NCBI RefSeq assembly: GCF_025960985.1
Contig: NZ_JAOQMX010000027.1
Coordinates: forward strand, 1 to 62,833
Direction of reading: 5' to 3'
Length of the DNA: 62,833 bases
Source of the DNA: Flavobacterium psychraerolatum
GTDB taxonomy: Bacteria; Bacteroidota; Bacteroidia; Flavobacteriales; Flavobacteriaceae
Every line of letters begins with the position of its first letter. Within the stretch, counting starts at the first letter, position 1. The notes below the pieces were generated by a model. The model made no database searches and had not been told where the DNA came from. It worked only from the letters and a program-made list of their open reading frames with translations. The translations under genes were made by a program, and so were the position numbers. Positions 25,231 through 34,160 of this stretch are shown piece after piece.

Positions 25231-26397
25231 ATGAAAAAAAGCGAAATATCCTGTCCGTTTTCAGAAGCAAGAACCAACAAAGGTTTTGGTGAAATGGACG
25301 ATCAAAACGATCCCGTAACCATGCTTTTGCGTCATAAAGATGTACGTAAAGGAGCCCACGACTGGAAAACATTTCAATCAGGAGCGACTCCGGGACGAAT
25401 TGTGATTCCGTCAGAAGTAAATATCAGGACGACACGCCAAATTCCGTTTGAAGTAGATCCACCACAACACAAAAGTTTTAGAGATATTCTAGATCCTTGG
25501 TTCAAAAGACCATTAGAGGAGGAATATCAAGCGAAACTTACAGCACAAATTAGCGCACTGGTTGAGGAAGTTTTAGCTTTGGATTCTGTAGATGTGATTA
25601 GCGAATTTGCTCTGAAATTACAATCAAGAGCGTTGACTTTGTTATTGAATACAGCTTACGACAAATCTGATTTATGGATTTCTTGGGGAACACACGTTTT
25701 CCGTAGTGAAGGAGAAGCTTTAGACGGAGACAAAGCCGCTATTTTATACGATTATATCGATGCCGAAATCGACAAAGCAATTGCCACTCCAGGACCAGAT
25801 TTATATTCGGTTTTATTAGCTTCTGAAGTAGATGGTAAAAAACTAACCAAGGAAGAAGTAAAAGGAGTCATGATTTTGACGTTTGCAGGTGGGCGTGATA
25901 CGGTTATTAATGCCGTTTCAAATTCGCTTGCTTATTTGGCTGATAATCCAAAATCATTAGAAAGATTGCGTGATGAGCCTGAAATCAGAAACAGAGCCAT
26001 AGAAGAGTTAATTCGCTACTACGCACCTTTAACCCAAATGGGACGCGTAGTTACAGAAGACACTACCGTTTGTGAGCACGCCATCAAAGCCGATTCTCGA
26101 ATTTCGCTCGTATGGGCAGCAGCTAACCGTGACGAAAAAGTATTCGAAAATGCAAACGAAGTAGTTTTAGACCGTAAAATGAATCCGCACTTGAGTTTTG
26201 GTTTTGGCACACATAACTGCCTAGGAGCCACGCATTCACGTACAATTATGAAAGTATTAGTTGAAGTGCTGACAGCCAAAGTACAAAGCATGGAAATCAT
26301 CAGTGCAGAAGAAAATATTGAAGAGTTGGGCGAATTCAAACGCAAAGTTGGGTTTCATTCACTTCAAATGAAATTTAATAAAAAAATAATAATTTAA
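25231..26397 (+). CDS. Cytochrome P450, probable 6-O-methyl-D-galactose demethylase
   Basis: A 388-residue soluble class I cytochrome P450. Hallmarks: I-helix FAGGRDTV, K-helix EELIR (ExxR), and heme-binding FGFGTHNCLG with C330 as the axial thiolate. No membrane anchor. It is followed by ferredoxin (143-base gap) and ferredoxin reductase genes, giving a complete electron-transfer chain from NAD(P)H. In marine Bacteroidetes (Zobellia, Formosa), CYP236A enzymes with exactly these partners are known to demethylate 6-O-methyl-D-galactose from porphyran, giving galactose and formaldehyde. The porphyran-type neighbours make that role likely here, by family and context rather than by residue-level proof. 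Confidence 0.87.
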   Translation: MKKSEISCPFSEARTNKGFGEMDDQNDPVTMLLRHKDVRKGAHDWKTFQSGATPGRIVIPSEVNIRTTRQIPFEVDPPQHKSFRDILDPWFKRPLEEEYQAKLTAQISALVEEVLALDSVDVISEFALKLQSRALTLLLNTAYDKSDLWISWGTHVFRSEGEALDGDKAAILYDYIDAEIDKAIATPGPDLYSVLLASEVDGKKLTKEEVKGVMILTFAGGRDTVINAVSNSLAYLADNPKSLERLRDEPEIRNRAIEELIRYYAPLTQMGRVVTEDTTVCEHAIKADSRISLVWAAANRDEKVFENANEVVLDRKMNPHLSFGFGTHNCLGATHSRTIMKVLVEVLTAKVQSMEIISAEENIEELGEFKRKVGFHSLQMKFNKKIII

Positions 26398-26540
26398 CGC
26401 ACTGTCAAAGTAAATTCGGGAACTTATTTTAGTAGAAAACAGGAGTTATATATATCCATTTTTGTCTGCTTACACCTGTGAAATCTGCGTGCTAATTCAA
26501 ATAAATCGGTCTGAAAAAAGACCTTATAAAAAACATAATT

Positions 26541-26849
26541 ATGGCAAAAATAACTTTTATCACCACCGATAACGAAACAATAACACTAGAAGGAACTTCA
26601 GGATCTGTAATGGCTTTGGCTGTAGATAATGGCATAAAAGGCATTGACGGAGACTGCGGAGGCGTATGTTCTTGTGCAACCTGTCACGTACACGTTTTGC
26701 CAGAGTATGTTGCAAAAACGGGTGAGGCAAGCGAAATTGAAACAGACATGCTAGAGCTAGACGATAATGCCAATGAATTCAGTCGTTTGTGTTGTCAATT
26801 GGAAATCAGTGAAGCACTTGACGGAGTCGTTTTACGTGTTGCTAAATAA
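26541..26849 (+). CDS. [2Fe-2S] ferredoxin, P450 electron donor
   Basis: A 102-residue adrenodoxin/putidaredoxin-type ferredoxin. The cluster ligands are C39, C45 and C48 (C-x5-C-x2-C in GDCGGVCSCATCHVHV) and C85 in RLCCQL. It would shuttle electrons singly from the downstream reductase to the P450. It lies 143 bases after the P450 gene and 15 bases before the reductase gene. The spacer before it has only a small hairpin, GGTCT-GAAAAA-AGACC, and no obvious promoter. Confidence 0.92.
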   Translation: MAKITFITTDNETITLEGTSGSVMALAVDNGIKGIDGDCGGVCSCATCHVHVLPEYVAKTGEASEIETDMLELDDNANEFSRLCCQLEISEALDGVVLRVAK

Positions 26850-26864
26850 ATAAAAAATAAGTTT

Positions 26865-28136
26865 ATGTCTGGAGAAACCGCTACAAAAGGAACCTGTGTA
26901 ATTATTGGAGCAAGCCATGGAGGTGTGAATTGCGCAACCGCTTTACGTCGTGAAGGTTGGGAAGGCAATATCATCTTGATTGATTCAGATCCTGTAGTTC
27001 CGTATCATAAACCGCCTTTGTCCAAAGCGTATTTGACTAGTGATGATGCGATAGATAAAAATCTATTAAAGTCGCTGGAAAGTTATGAAAAAGACGCCAT
27101 CGACTTGCGTTTGGGGATCAAAGTAAATTCGATTCAGCCCAAAGAAAAAACGATTACTTTGTCCGATGGAGCTACCGTTTCCTATGACAAATTAGTCATC
27201 GCTACAGGTGCTCGTCCAATCATTCCACCGATTCCAGGATTGGATACTGCTGTTCATGTTTATCCTTTACGTACCGCTCAGAACATCAGTGATATACGTT
27301 GTTTTATGAAAAGCAGTACATTAAAACGTGTTGTGGTGATTGGAGGTGGTTACATTGGATTAGAAACTGCCGCTTCGCTCAAAAAATTAGGTGCAGAAGT
27401 GGTGGTTCTCGAAAGAGAAGACCGCATCTTGGCTAGAGTAACAGCCCCCGAAATGTCCGCTTTTTTCCATGAGCTACATGCTCGCAATGGAGTAGAAGTA
27501 CTTACAGGCAAAAACGTTTCGGCAATAGAAACGCATGACAGCTACAACGAAGTGATTTGCGCCGATGGTTCTCGATATCCTGCCGATATGTTAATTGTAG
27601 GTGTTGGAATTTTTGTGAACAAAGAACTGGCAGAACAAGCACAATTAACCATAGAAAATGGAATCCTAGTCAACGAAAAAGCACAAACCAGCGACGAAAA
27701 CATTTATGCTATTGGCGACTGTACTTTTCATTACAACCCACATTATAAGCGTAACATTCGCTTAGAGTCGGTTCAAAATGCCGTGGACCAGTCCAAAGTG
27801 GCTGCGGCTTCCATCTGCGGAAAATCCCCAGTTTACGATAGTATTCCGTGGTTTTGGTCGGATCAATACGATGTCAAATTGCAAATGGTTGGTCTGTCAC
27901 TAGGCTACAACCAAATAATCTTGCGTCACGAACCAGCCAATCCCAACAGTTTTTCGGTTTGGTATTTTCAAGATGATGTTTTGCTGTCGGTAGATGCGGT
28001 TAACAATGCCAAAGCCTACGTAATAGGAACAAAACTCATCAAAGACGGTCATACGATAGATAAAGAAAAATTAGTCGCTGTAGAAGCTTTAAAAATGGAT
28101 GCTATTTTGAATCCACAGACAGATAATTTATTCTAA
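26865..28136 (+). CDS. FAD-dependent NAD(P)H-ferredoxin reductase, P450 partner
   Basis: A 423-residue putidaredoxin-reductase-like flavoprotein. The FAD-binding loop is IIGASHGGVNCA near residue 13 and the NAD(P)H-binding loop VVVIGGGYIGLETA near 155-168; ATGARP (about 113) and the late YAIGDC (about 283) are further family motifs. It passes electrons from NAD(P)H to the ferredoxin encoded 15 bases upstream. Last gene of the P450 operon and right end of the galactan locus. Confidence 0.92.
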   Translation: MSGETATKGTCVIIGASHGGVNCATALRREGWEGNIILIDSDPVVPYHKPPLSKAYLTSDDAIDKNLLKSLESYEKDAIDLRLGIKVNSIQPKEKTITLSDGATVSYDKLVIATGARPIIPPIPGLDTAVHVYPLRTAQNISDIRCFMKSSTLKRVVVIGGGYIGLETAASLKKLGAEVVVLEREDRILARVTAPEMSAFFHELHARNGVEVLTGKNVSAIETHDSYNEVICADGSRYPADMLIVGVGIFVNKELAEQAQLTIENGILVNEKAQTSDENIYAIGDCTFHYNPHYKRNIRLESVQNAVDQSKVAAASICGKSPVYDSIPWFWSDQYDVKLQMVGLSLGYNQIILRHEPANPNSFSVWYFQDDVLLSVDAVNNAKAYVIGTKLIKDGHTIDKEKLVAVEALKMDAILNPQTDNLF

Positions 28137-28648
28137 TCATTTTACAATTTGTTAGAAGAGGAAACTAAAAAACGAATTAAAAAAAATTTGATATCTAATA
28201 TTAATTCGTCTCATAATTTCTAACAGAATTTATTTAATGAACTAAAAGAGATAATTTTTTGTAAGGTAATAAGTATAAGTTTAGGGTGTATTATTTAGGA
28301 AAACGACTCATTCCCAAAGCTATAATTAAGTAGATAATTGTTTGAATACAAAAAAACCGCTTATCCCTGGGGATTAGCGGCTTCTTTTATATATAAATGG
28401 TTGTTAATAGCGTATTTGTTCTACAATGATAGTTATAATTATTGTCTCAACAAAATAATTGCCAATAAAATATTAATTTAATATTAAATCTAGATTAATA
28501 AATTAATTTGATAACTATAGTAAAGTTATTCCAGTCTTATATAATCGAATTCAATAGAAAGTTTTTTTTTAAGTAGTGAGAATCGCTAACACATTATAAG
28601 TTTTAGTGAATGTAATCCCATACAATTCATAATTAAACCACTCGTTTA
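28137..28648. other. Gene-less spacer at the right end of the galactan locus
   Basis: 512 AT-rich bases. Besides the terminator hairpin at 28357-28384 I find no gene or repeat. It separates the accessory locus from the core chromosome. Confidence 0.5.
28357..28384. terminator. Terminator hairpin
   Basis: CCGCT-T-ATCCC pairs with GGGAT-T-AGCGG (one T-T mismatch), flanked by an A run on the left. It lies 220 bases after the reductase gene and can serve either direction. Confidence 0.7.
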
Positions 28649-29218
28649 CTACTGAATACATTTCAAGTAGTTCATAAAATAAGTTTCTGGCTGATAAAAT
28701 TTTTGATTTAGTTCTGAGGTTAATTCTTTCTTAATGACATAGTCCTCAATATTGGTCAAATATTTGACACGCATTAAGTTGATAGGTGAGTTTTTTAATT
28801 CTTCCATAGTTCCTTTTACAAACATAAATGTTCCAATGGTGACTCTATTGTCAAAACCTTTTGGATCCCGTATAAAGTTTCCACAACTTTCTTTATTCAT
28901 GTGTAGTAGTGTAATGACTTTACCATTTTGTAATTGTAAGTATAACTTAGAGTTTTTATCGAAACAGTTAGCAGGTAAAAAATCTTTACTCTTTTGAATC
29001 AATTGTACATTAAGGGCAGGAAAACCATTATCAGTAACTAAAGAGAAAAAGATATATTCAGACTTACCGGCAAATATTTTTTCGGAGATTAAATATTCGT
29101 TGGTTTGCTTATAAACGCCAAGAGAATCCGATACATTGACACTATAATCACATTCTGATTGAGCAAACATAGTAACGTTTACAAATAATAATAATAAAGC
29201 GGTAATAGACTTTTTCAT
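28649..29218 (-). CDS. Secreted protein of unknown function
   Basis: A 189-residue protein with a clear signal peptide (KKSITALLLLFVNVTMFAQS). The mature part is about 170 residues, mixed strands and helices (EYIFFSLVTDNGFPALNVQLI, KLYLQLQNGKVITLLHM), with cysteines in SECDYS, NCFDK and ESCGNF that may pair in the periplasm. It starts 8 bases after the stop codon of the upstream methyltransferase gene, so the two are probably co-transcribed. I recognise no family. Confidence 0.72.
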   Translation of the reverse strand: MKKSITALLLLFVNVTMFAQSECDYSVNVSDSLGVYKQTNEYLISEKIFAGKSEYIFFSLVTDNGFPALNVQLIQKSKDFLPANCFDKNSKLYLQLQNGKVITLLHMNKESCGNFIRDPKGFDNRVTIGTFMFVKGTMEELKNSPINLMRVKYLTNIEDYVIKKELTSELNQKFYQPETYFMNYLKCIQ

Positions 29219-29226
29219 GATTTAGT

Positions 29227-30408
29227 TTAAGGTATTTTGTTGCAAATTAATACTATTTTATCATTATTCTCTACAGTTGTAAAAAAACAATAGCTAGTAC
29301 CTCCTTCTTTTATTTTCCACTTCTTACGAATGTTCTCTACTGTTTCTGGGAAATTTCGAGTAGTAATATTGGTTTTTCCATTTGCAAAGGCAGCCTTCAT
29401 TTCTGTTTTATTGTAGGGTAGTACTTTAACTATTTCAAAGGTACGACCTGGGAAATTAATAAGAAAATCAGAGGTATATAAATGAGAATGTTTGTGTAGC
29501 TTTACTAAATCATATTGCAGCGCCACTTCGTCAAAACCTCCCGATTTCATAATAGCACTGTTAGGCTCGTACACGTACTTTTTGGGCAACCCAAAAAGGG
29601 GTAGGTTAATATTATTACCTAAGATAAACTCAAAAGTTTCTGTTTTTTCTTTGGTAATGTTAGCTGTTTTTATTGAAATGTCACCTCCATATCCTTTGTG
29701 AATTTCCCACAACAATTCTTTGACCTCATTTTCAAGTGCAATGATATGGATTTTTTTTACATTTTTTAATTCAGTCAATGCGGAACTGATATCTAATAAA
29801 GGAGCTGTTTTTATCAGTATTTGATTCGAATGTTCGAAATAAAAATTCAAGTTTTCAGGAACATTTGGTAAACAATCCTGCAGCAAGAAGACCTTACCTT
29901 TAGCATCATTTCTACGAGAAGGATCAATATATATCCAATCCCATTTTTGTTGCAGTTGTATTAAGGTATGCTTGCTATCACCTACATGACATTGTAGGTT
30001 TGAAATTTTTAGTTGCTCTGAATTGTGCTTTACAATTTCAGAAAGTTCTGTATTGATTTCACAATGTGCAACTTGCTTTATCCTTTTGGCAAAATAGTAA
30101 TCATCTACTCCAAAGCCACCAGTTAAATCAATTAAGCTTTCACCAGTGATTAAGGTAGATTTGTACAGAGCCGTTTTTTCCGAAGAGGTTTGTTCTACTG
30201 AAACCTTGGAAGGATAAATAATATTTGGCGTTGCAAACCAAGTGGGTAATTTCTCCTTTGCCTTGATTTTTGCTTCGATCTGTTTTAAAATTTCAATCCA
30301 TGCTACTGTTGGAAATGGATTTTTTTGTAAAGCCAATTTGGATACTGATATGCCAATGTTTTTATGGATAAAATCCTGAATTGAAGGGGTTAAAATAGGG
30401 GAGTCCAA
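29227..30408 (-). CDS. SAM-dependent methyltransferase with THUMP-like domain
   Basis: A 393-residue protein. A helical N-terminal region (1-90) precedes a class I methyltransferase fold with SAM loop LIDLTGGFGVDD (about 92-103) and motif IV YIDPSRR (about 176). The C-terminal about 70 residues (RTFEIVKVLPYNKTEMK onward, TNITTRNFPETVE) form the THUMP-like domain seen in Bacteroidetes proteins of this type (PG_1098 group). RNA is the expected substrate because THUMP domains bind RNA, but no exact product is known to me. It starts 2 bases after the AI-2E-family gene ends, giving an operon with that gene. Confidence 0.82.
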   Translation of the reverse strand: MDSPILTPSIQDFIHKNIGISVSKLALQKNPFPTVAWIEILKQIEAKIKAKEKLPTWFATPNIIYPSKVSVEQTSSEKTALYKSTLITGESLIDLTGGFGVDDYYFAKRIKQVAHCEINTELSEIVKHNSEQLKISNLQCHVGDSKHTLIQLQQKWDWIYIDPSRRNDAKGKVFLLQDCLPNVPENLNFYFEHSNQILIKTAPLLDISSALTELKNVKKIHIIALENEVKELLWEIHKGYGGDISIKTANITKEKTETFEFILGNNINLPLFGLPKKYVYEPNSAIMKSGGFDEVALQYDLVKLHKHSHLYTSDFLINFPGRTFEIVKVLPYNKTEMKAAFANGKTNITTRNFPETVENIRKKWKIKEGGTSYCFFTTVENNDKIVLICNKIP

Positions 30409-30410
30409 AT

Positions 30411-31502
30411 CTAAATATTTTCGGTTAAAACAGATACGATTTTATTTTCGGGAAAAAATTCTTTCAATACAACTTTTACCATGGTGTAAATCGGAATCGC
30501 TACAACCATCCCAAAAACACCAAAAGTAATTCCACTAATTAAGATCACCAAGAAAATTTCTAATGGGTGTGACTTGACACTTTTTGAAAAAATGATCGGT
30601 TGATTGATATTATTATCAATGACTTGTACCAACATAAATCCAATTACAACATAGATTGTAGTAGGAAGTACTTCGGTTCTAAAATCACTACCAATACCGC
30701 CAATTAATGTTAGTATAGCAGCGAGAACGGTTCCAATGATGGGTCCAATATATGGAATAATATTTAGCAAAGCACATAGAAATGCAATGACAAAAGCATT
30801 TTCAGATTTGAATACAATCAATACAATGAAGTAAAGAATAAATACGGCTGTTAGCTGAATCAGCAATCCTACAAAATATCGGGTTAAGAGTTCGTTTATT
30901 TTTTCGATAGAATTCAGAATTTTTTCTTCACTTTCATCGGGTAAAATCAATTTTGCTTTTTTCTTAAAAAGCAATTGGTCTTTCAAAAAGAAAAAAGTAA
31001 TAAAAAATACAGAAGCTATTCCCATTCCAAAACCAGCTATTAGGTTTAAGATCGAATTGATGAAATCAGTAAAATAGTTGTAATTTATTTTGGAAGACAA
31101 ATTGGACTCCTTTAATATTTCCTGTAAATTGATGTGATTCAGGTTGAAGTAGGTCTCTATATTATTTTCGATAACAAGAAATTGCGTTTGTAGTTGGTTG
31201 GTATCTAGTAAGGATAAGTTTTTTGCTTGTGAAATGATTAAGGGTACAAAAAGTAAAACAAACCCAATGAGTAGAGATATAAACAGTACTAGTGTTGCGA
31301 CCGTTGCCATGGTATTGTTGAATTTTAGTCTTTTTTTCAAGAAAGAGATAAAAGGACTAGCGATCAAACAAAGAATCAATGAAATAACGAGGTATAATAT
31401 CACGGTCTGTATTTGGTACAAAAAAAACAGTAATAAGCAAATGACAATTATGAAAGCAATAGCTCTTAAAATTCCGTTGGCAATGATTTTTGAAGTAATC
31501 AT
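30411..31502 (-). CDS. AI-2E family (PerM/YdiK-like) membrane transporter
   Basis: A 363-residue polytopic membrane protein. It shows the family's layout: three N-terminal helices (AIAFIIVICLLLFFLYQIQ onwards), an external helical domain about 100-150, then a cluster of helices including LLIQLTAVFILYFIVLIVF, ALLNIIPYIGPIIGTVLAAIL and ISGITFGVFGMVVAIPIYTMV. The NIIPYIGPIIG and G-V-x-G-x-x-x-A-x-P signatures are typical. Members export small molecules or ions; substrate cannot be told. Same strand as the methyltransferase and DUF4159 genes. Confidence 0.87.
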   Translation of the reverse strand: MITSKIIANGILRAIAFIIVICLLLFFLYQIQTVILYLVISLILCLIASPFISFLKKRLKFNNTMATVATLVLFISLLIGFVLLFVPLIISQAKNLSLLDTNQLQTQFLVIENNIETYFNLNHINLQEILKESNLSSKINYNYFTDFINSILNLIAGFGMGIASVFFITFFFLKDQLLFKKKAKLILPDESEEKILNSIEKINELLTRYFVGLLIQLTAVFILYFIVLIVFKSENAFVIAFLCALLNIIPYIGPIIGTVLAAILTLIGGIGSDFRTEVLPTTIYVVIGFMLVQVIDNNINQPIIFSKSVKSHPLEIFLVILISGITFGVFGMVVAIPIYTMVKVVLKEFFPENKIVSVLTENI

Positions 31503-31554
31503 AAAAGTAGCTGGTGTTAGGTTGGTAGTAGGGATTTTAACTCCTAATTTGCTC

Positions 31555-32193
31555 TTAATTATTAAAAATATAATGAATGATATTAGCTCCCATTTTCAAT
31601 GCTTTTTCACGCACAGATAAGGGGTCGTTGTTTACTTCGGCATTTTCCCATCCATCACCCAAATCACATTCATAGGTGTATAGCAAGACCAATCTATTTT
31701 TAACAAATATTCCAAAGGCTTGTGGGCGCTTGCCGTCATGCTCATGAATTTTTGGTAAACCATTTGGAAAAGAGTAAGGCTGTTGGAAAATGGCATGGGC
31801 TGCAGGAATTTCTACCAAAGCAGTGTTGGGGAAAAGTTTTTTAATTTCTTTTCGAATGTATTGATCTAGACCATAATTATCGTCAATATGCAAAAAGCCA
31901 CCAGAGTTAAGGTAGTTCTGAAGGTTTTTTACCTCAGAATCATTAAAAACTACATTTCCGTGTCCTGTAAGGTGTACAAATGGATATGTAAACAAACTCA
32001 GGCTTCCAGGTTCTACTGTGGCTGGCTTAAGCTTTAAAGTCGTATTGATGTTGATGTTGCAAAACTGAATCAAATTGGGTAGTGACGTTGGATTTGCGTA
32101 CCAATCGCCACCACCATTGTATTTTAATAGCGCTATTTCCTGAGCAAATATGTTCAGGGAAAGGAAAAGAAAAATAAAACATATTTTTTTCAT
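31555..32193 (-). CDS. DUF4159-domain secreted protein
   Basis: A 212-residue protein with a short signal peptide (FIFLFLSLNIFAQ). The mature chain matches DUF4159 proteins of Bacteroidetes: YNGGGDWYANPTSLPNL at the start, FPFVHLTGHG-like YPFVHLTGHGNVVF in the middle, GGFLHIDDNYGLD, and LVLLYTYECDLGDGWENAEV near the end. The fold resembles a glutamine-amidotransferase-like Rossmann domain, with no catalytic Cys evident. It lies 26 bases downstream of rsmE in the same direction. Function unknown. Confidence 0.83.
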   Translation of the reverse strand: MKKICFIFLFLSLNIFAQEIALLKYNGGGDWYANPTSLPNLIQFCNININTTLKLKPATVEPGSLSLFTYPFVHLTGHGNVVFNDSEVKNLQNYLNSGGFLHIDDNYGLDQYIRKEIKKLFPNTALVEIPAAHAIFQQPYSFPNGLPKIHEHDGKRPQAFGIFVKNRLVLLYTYECDLGDGWENAEVNNDPLSVREKALKMGANIIHYIFNN

Positions 32194-32219
32194 TTTACAA
32201 CACTATATTAAAGTAGGGA

Positions 32220-32930
32220 TTACTTTTCGTTAAAAAAAGCTACACTATGACAAGCCACCATAGCAGCCGTTTCTGTGCGTAATCGTGTAACACCCAATGA
32301 AACTGCTTGATAGTTATTATCTAAGGCCAATTGAATTTCTTTTTCAGAAAAATCTCCTTCTGGTCCAATTAATAAGGTAATATTTTCAGCTGGTTTTAAA
32401 ACCGATTTAAGCGTTTTTTTATCTGTTTCTTCACAATGTGCAATAAGGTGAAGCCCATTTTTATGTTCTTGTGCAACAAATTCCTTGTAGGTTATAGCAG
32501 CATTTAGTTTTGGTAAATACAGTTCATTTGATTGTTTCAAGGCAGAGAGAATAATTTTCTCATAACGATCTTGATTGATGACCTTTCGTTCTGAACGATC
32601 ACAAAGAATTGGAGTGATTTCATGAATACCAATTTCGGTTGCTTTTTCCAAAAACCATTCAAAACGATCGTTCATTTTGGTAGGAGCTACAGCCAGATGC
32701 AAATGATATGGAGAAGGTGTTTTCTTGGTAAAAGAAACAATCTCTACGGTACATTTGTTATCCGAAGCCAAAGTGATTTTTGTTTCGAATAATAGTCCTT
32801 GACCATTGGTAACGTGCAGGATATCACCATCGCGTTTGCGAAGTACTTTTATGATGTGTCGGCTTTCTTCTTTATCAAAAGAGAAGTTTTCGGTAGATTC
32901 GACTAGGTCACTATTGTAAAATAATTGCAT
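32220..32930 (-). CDS. rsmE: 16S rRNA (uracil1498-N3)-methyltransferase
   Basis: A 236-residue RsmE-family SPOUT methyltransferase, which methylates N3 of U1498 in 16S rRNA. The N-terminal PUA-like domain includes HIIKVLRKRDGDILHVTNG. The trefoil-knot SAM site is visible as LLIGPEGDFSEKEI (about 186-199) and LGVTRLRTETAA (about 213-224). KMNDRFEWFLEKATEIGI is a further family signature. It begins 3 bases after tsaD ends, so both are in one operon. Confidence 0.93.
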   Translation of the reverse strand: MQLFYNSDLVESTENFSFDKEESRHIIKVLRKRDGDILHVTNGQGLLFETKITLASDNKCTVEIVSFTKKTPSPYHLHLAVAPTKMNDRFEWFLEKATEIGIHEITPILCDRSERKVINQDRYEKIILSALKQSNELYLPKLNAAITYKEFVAQEHKNGLHLIAHCEETDKKTLKSVLKPAENITLLIGPEGDFSEKEIQLALDNNYQAVSLGVTRLRTETAAMVACHSVAFFNEK

Positions 32931-32933
32931 AAT

Positions 32934-33956
32934 TTAAAATTGTATTCGTGCTTTAGAAACCACTGTTTCGGTTTCAAATTTTTTGGATAAAAACTTTTGA
33001 TAACCTACAATTCCAATCATTGCAGCATTATCGGTGGTGTATTCAAATTTTGGAATAAAGGTTTTCCAACCGTATTTTTGTTCGCCCTCTTTCAAGGTTT
33101 TTCTAATACCAGAATTGGCAGATACACCGCCACCAATTGCGATTTGAGTGATTCCTGTTTCTTTGACGGCTAGTTTTAGCTTGTCCATCAATATTTCAAT
33201 TATAGTATGTTGAATAGACGCGCAAATATCATTCATATTTTCGACAACAAAATTTTCATCCTCGATTTTTTTCTTCTGAACAAAGTATAAGATCGCCGTT
33301 TTAAGACCAGAAAAACTAAAATCCAATCCCGCTACCTTTGGTTTAGTGAATTTAAAGGCAAGCGGATTTCCTAATTGTGCATTTTTATCGACCAATGGAC
33401 CACCAGGATAAGGTAAGCCTAAAATTTTGGCCGATTTGTCAAATGCTTCACCAACAGCATCATCGGTTGTTTGTCCTATAATTGTCATGTCAAAAAAACC
33501 ATTGACTTTTACAATCTGTGTATGTCCACCACTTATGGTCAAAGCCAAAAATGGAAATTCAGGTTTATCGTATCCTTCTTCGTCTATAAAGTGTGCCAAA
33601 ATATGGGCGTGCATGTGATTGACTGCTATCAATGGAATGGACAAAGCCATGGCCATTGATTTGGAAAAAGAACTCCCCACCAAGAGTGATCCCATCAATC
33701 CAGGCCCTTGGGTGAAAGCAATAGCGCTCAATTGTTCTTTTTTGATATTGGCTTTTTTCAAAGCGGCATCAATTACGGGTACAATATTTTGTTGATGTGC
33801 TCTTGAAGCTAGTTCGGGAACAACACCTCCATATTGCGAGTGAATTTGCTGGTTGGCCACAACATTTGACAACACTTTGTCGTTTTGTAAGACTGCTGCA
33901 GCCGTGTCATCGCAAGAACTTTCGATAGCAAGAATAAAAACCTCAGGATTTTGCAT
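32934..33956 (-). CDS. tsaD: tRNA N6-adenosine threonylcarbamoyltransferase
   Basis: A 340-residue TsaD (Kae1/YgjD) protein, which with TsaB and TsaE places threonylcarbamoyl on A37 of ANN-decoding tRNAs. Iron ligands are H114 and H118 in HMHAH; the ASKHA ATPase motifs ILAIESSCDDTAAAVL and LTISGGHTQI are clear, and GGVSANSGIR and TDNAAMI complete the family pattern. I place the start at the ATG at 33956 (MQNPEVFILAIES); an ATG four codons upstream is possible but adds residues absent in relatives. It is divergent from the tamB-like gene. Confidence 0.93.
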   Translation of the reverse strand: MQNPEVFILAIESSCDDTAAAVLQNDKVLSNVVANQQIHSQYGGVVPELASRAHQQNIVPVIDAALKKANIKKEQLSAIAFTQGPGLMGSLLVGSSFSKSMAMALSIPLIAVNHMHAHILAHFIDEEGYDKPEFPFLALTISGGHTQIVKVNGFFDMTIIGQTTDDAVGEAFDKSAKILGLPYPGGPLVDKNAQLGNPLAFKFTKPKVAGLDFSFSGLKTAILYFVQKKKIEDENFVVENMNDICASIQHTIIEILMDKLKLAVKETGITQIAIGGGVSANSGIRKTLKEGEQKYGWKTFIPKFEYTTDNAAMIGIVGYQKFLSKKFETETVVSKARIQF

Positions 33957-33982
33957 AAAAAGGCACAAATTTTGAATTATAT

Positions 33983-34015
33983 TTGACGAACCGAAAATTA
34001 AATTATTTAATTTTG
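33983..34015 (+). promoter_or_regulatory. Candidate promoter of the tamB-like gene
   Basis: TTG at 33983-33985 and TAATTTTG at 34008-34015 with a 22-base spacer; the -7 element fits TAnnTTTG. It would start transcription near 34022, about 140 bases before the annotated start and close to the in-frame segment discussed for that gene. Confidence 0.45.
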
Positions 34016-34160
34016 CGGCGCAGCCAAAATTAAAGAATTTTTGTGAAAGGACAGACGCTTTGGGTCTGCAATATCCTTTTTTTAGAAAAAAATAAAAAAT
34101 AAGAAAATTAAAAAGTTTATTAAAATACTTTCAGGCTTTCTCATTGGATTAATAATCCTT

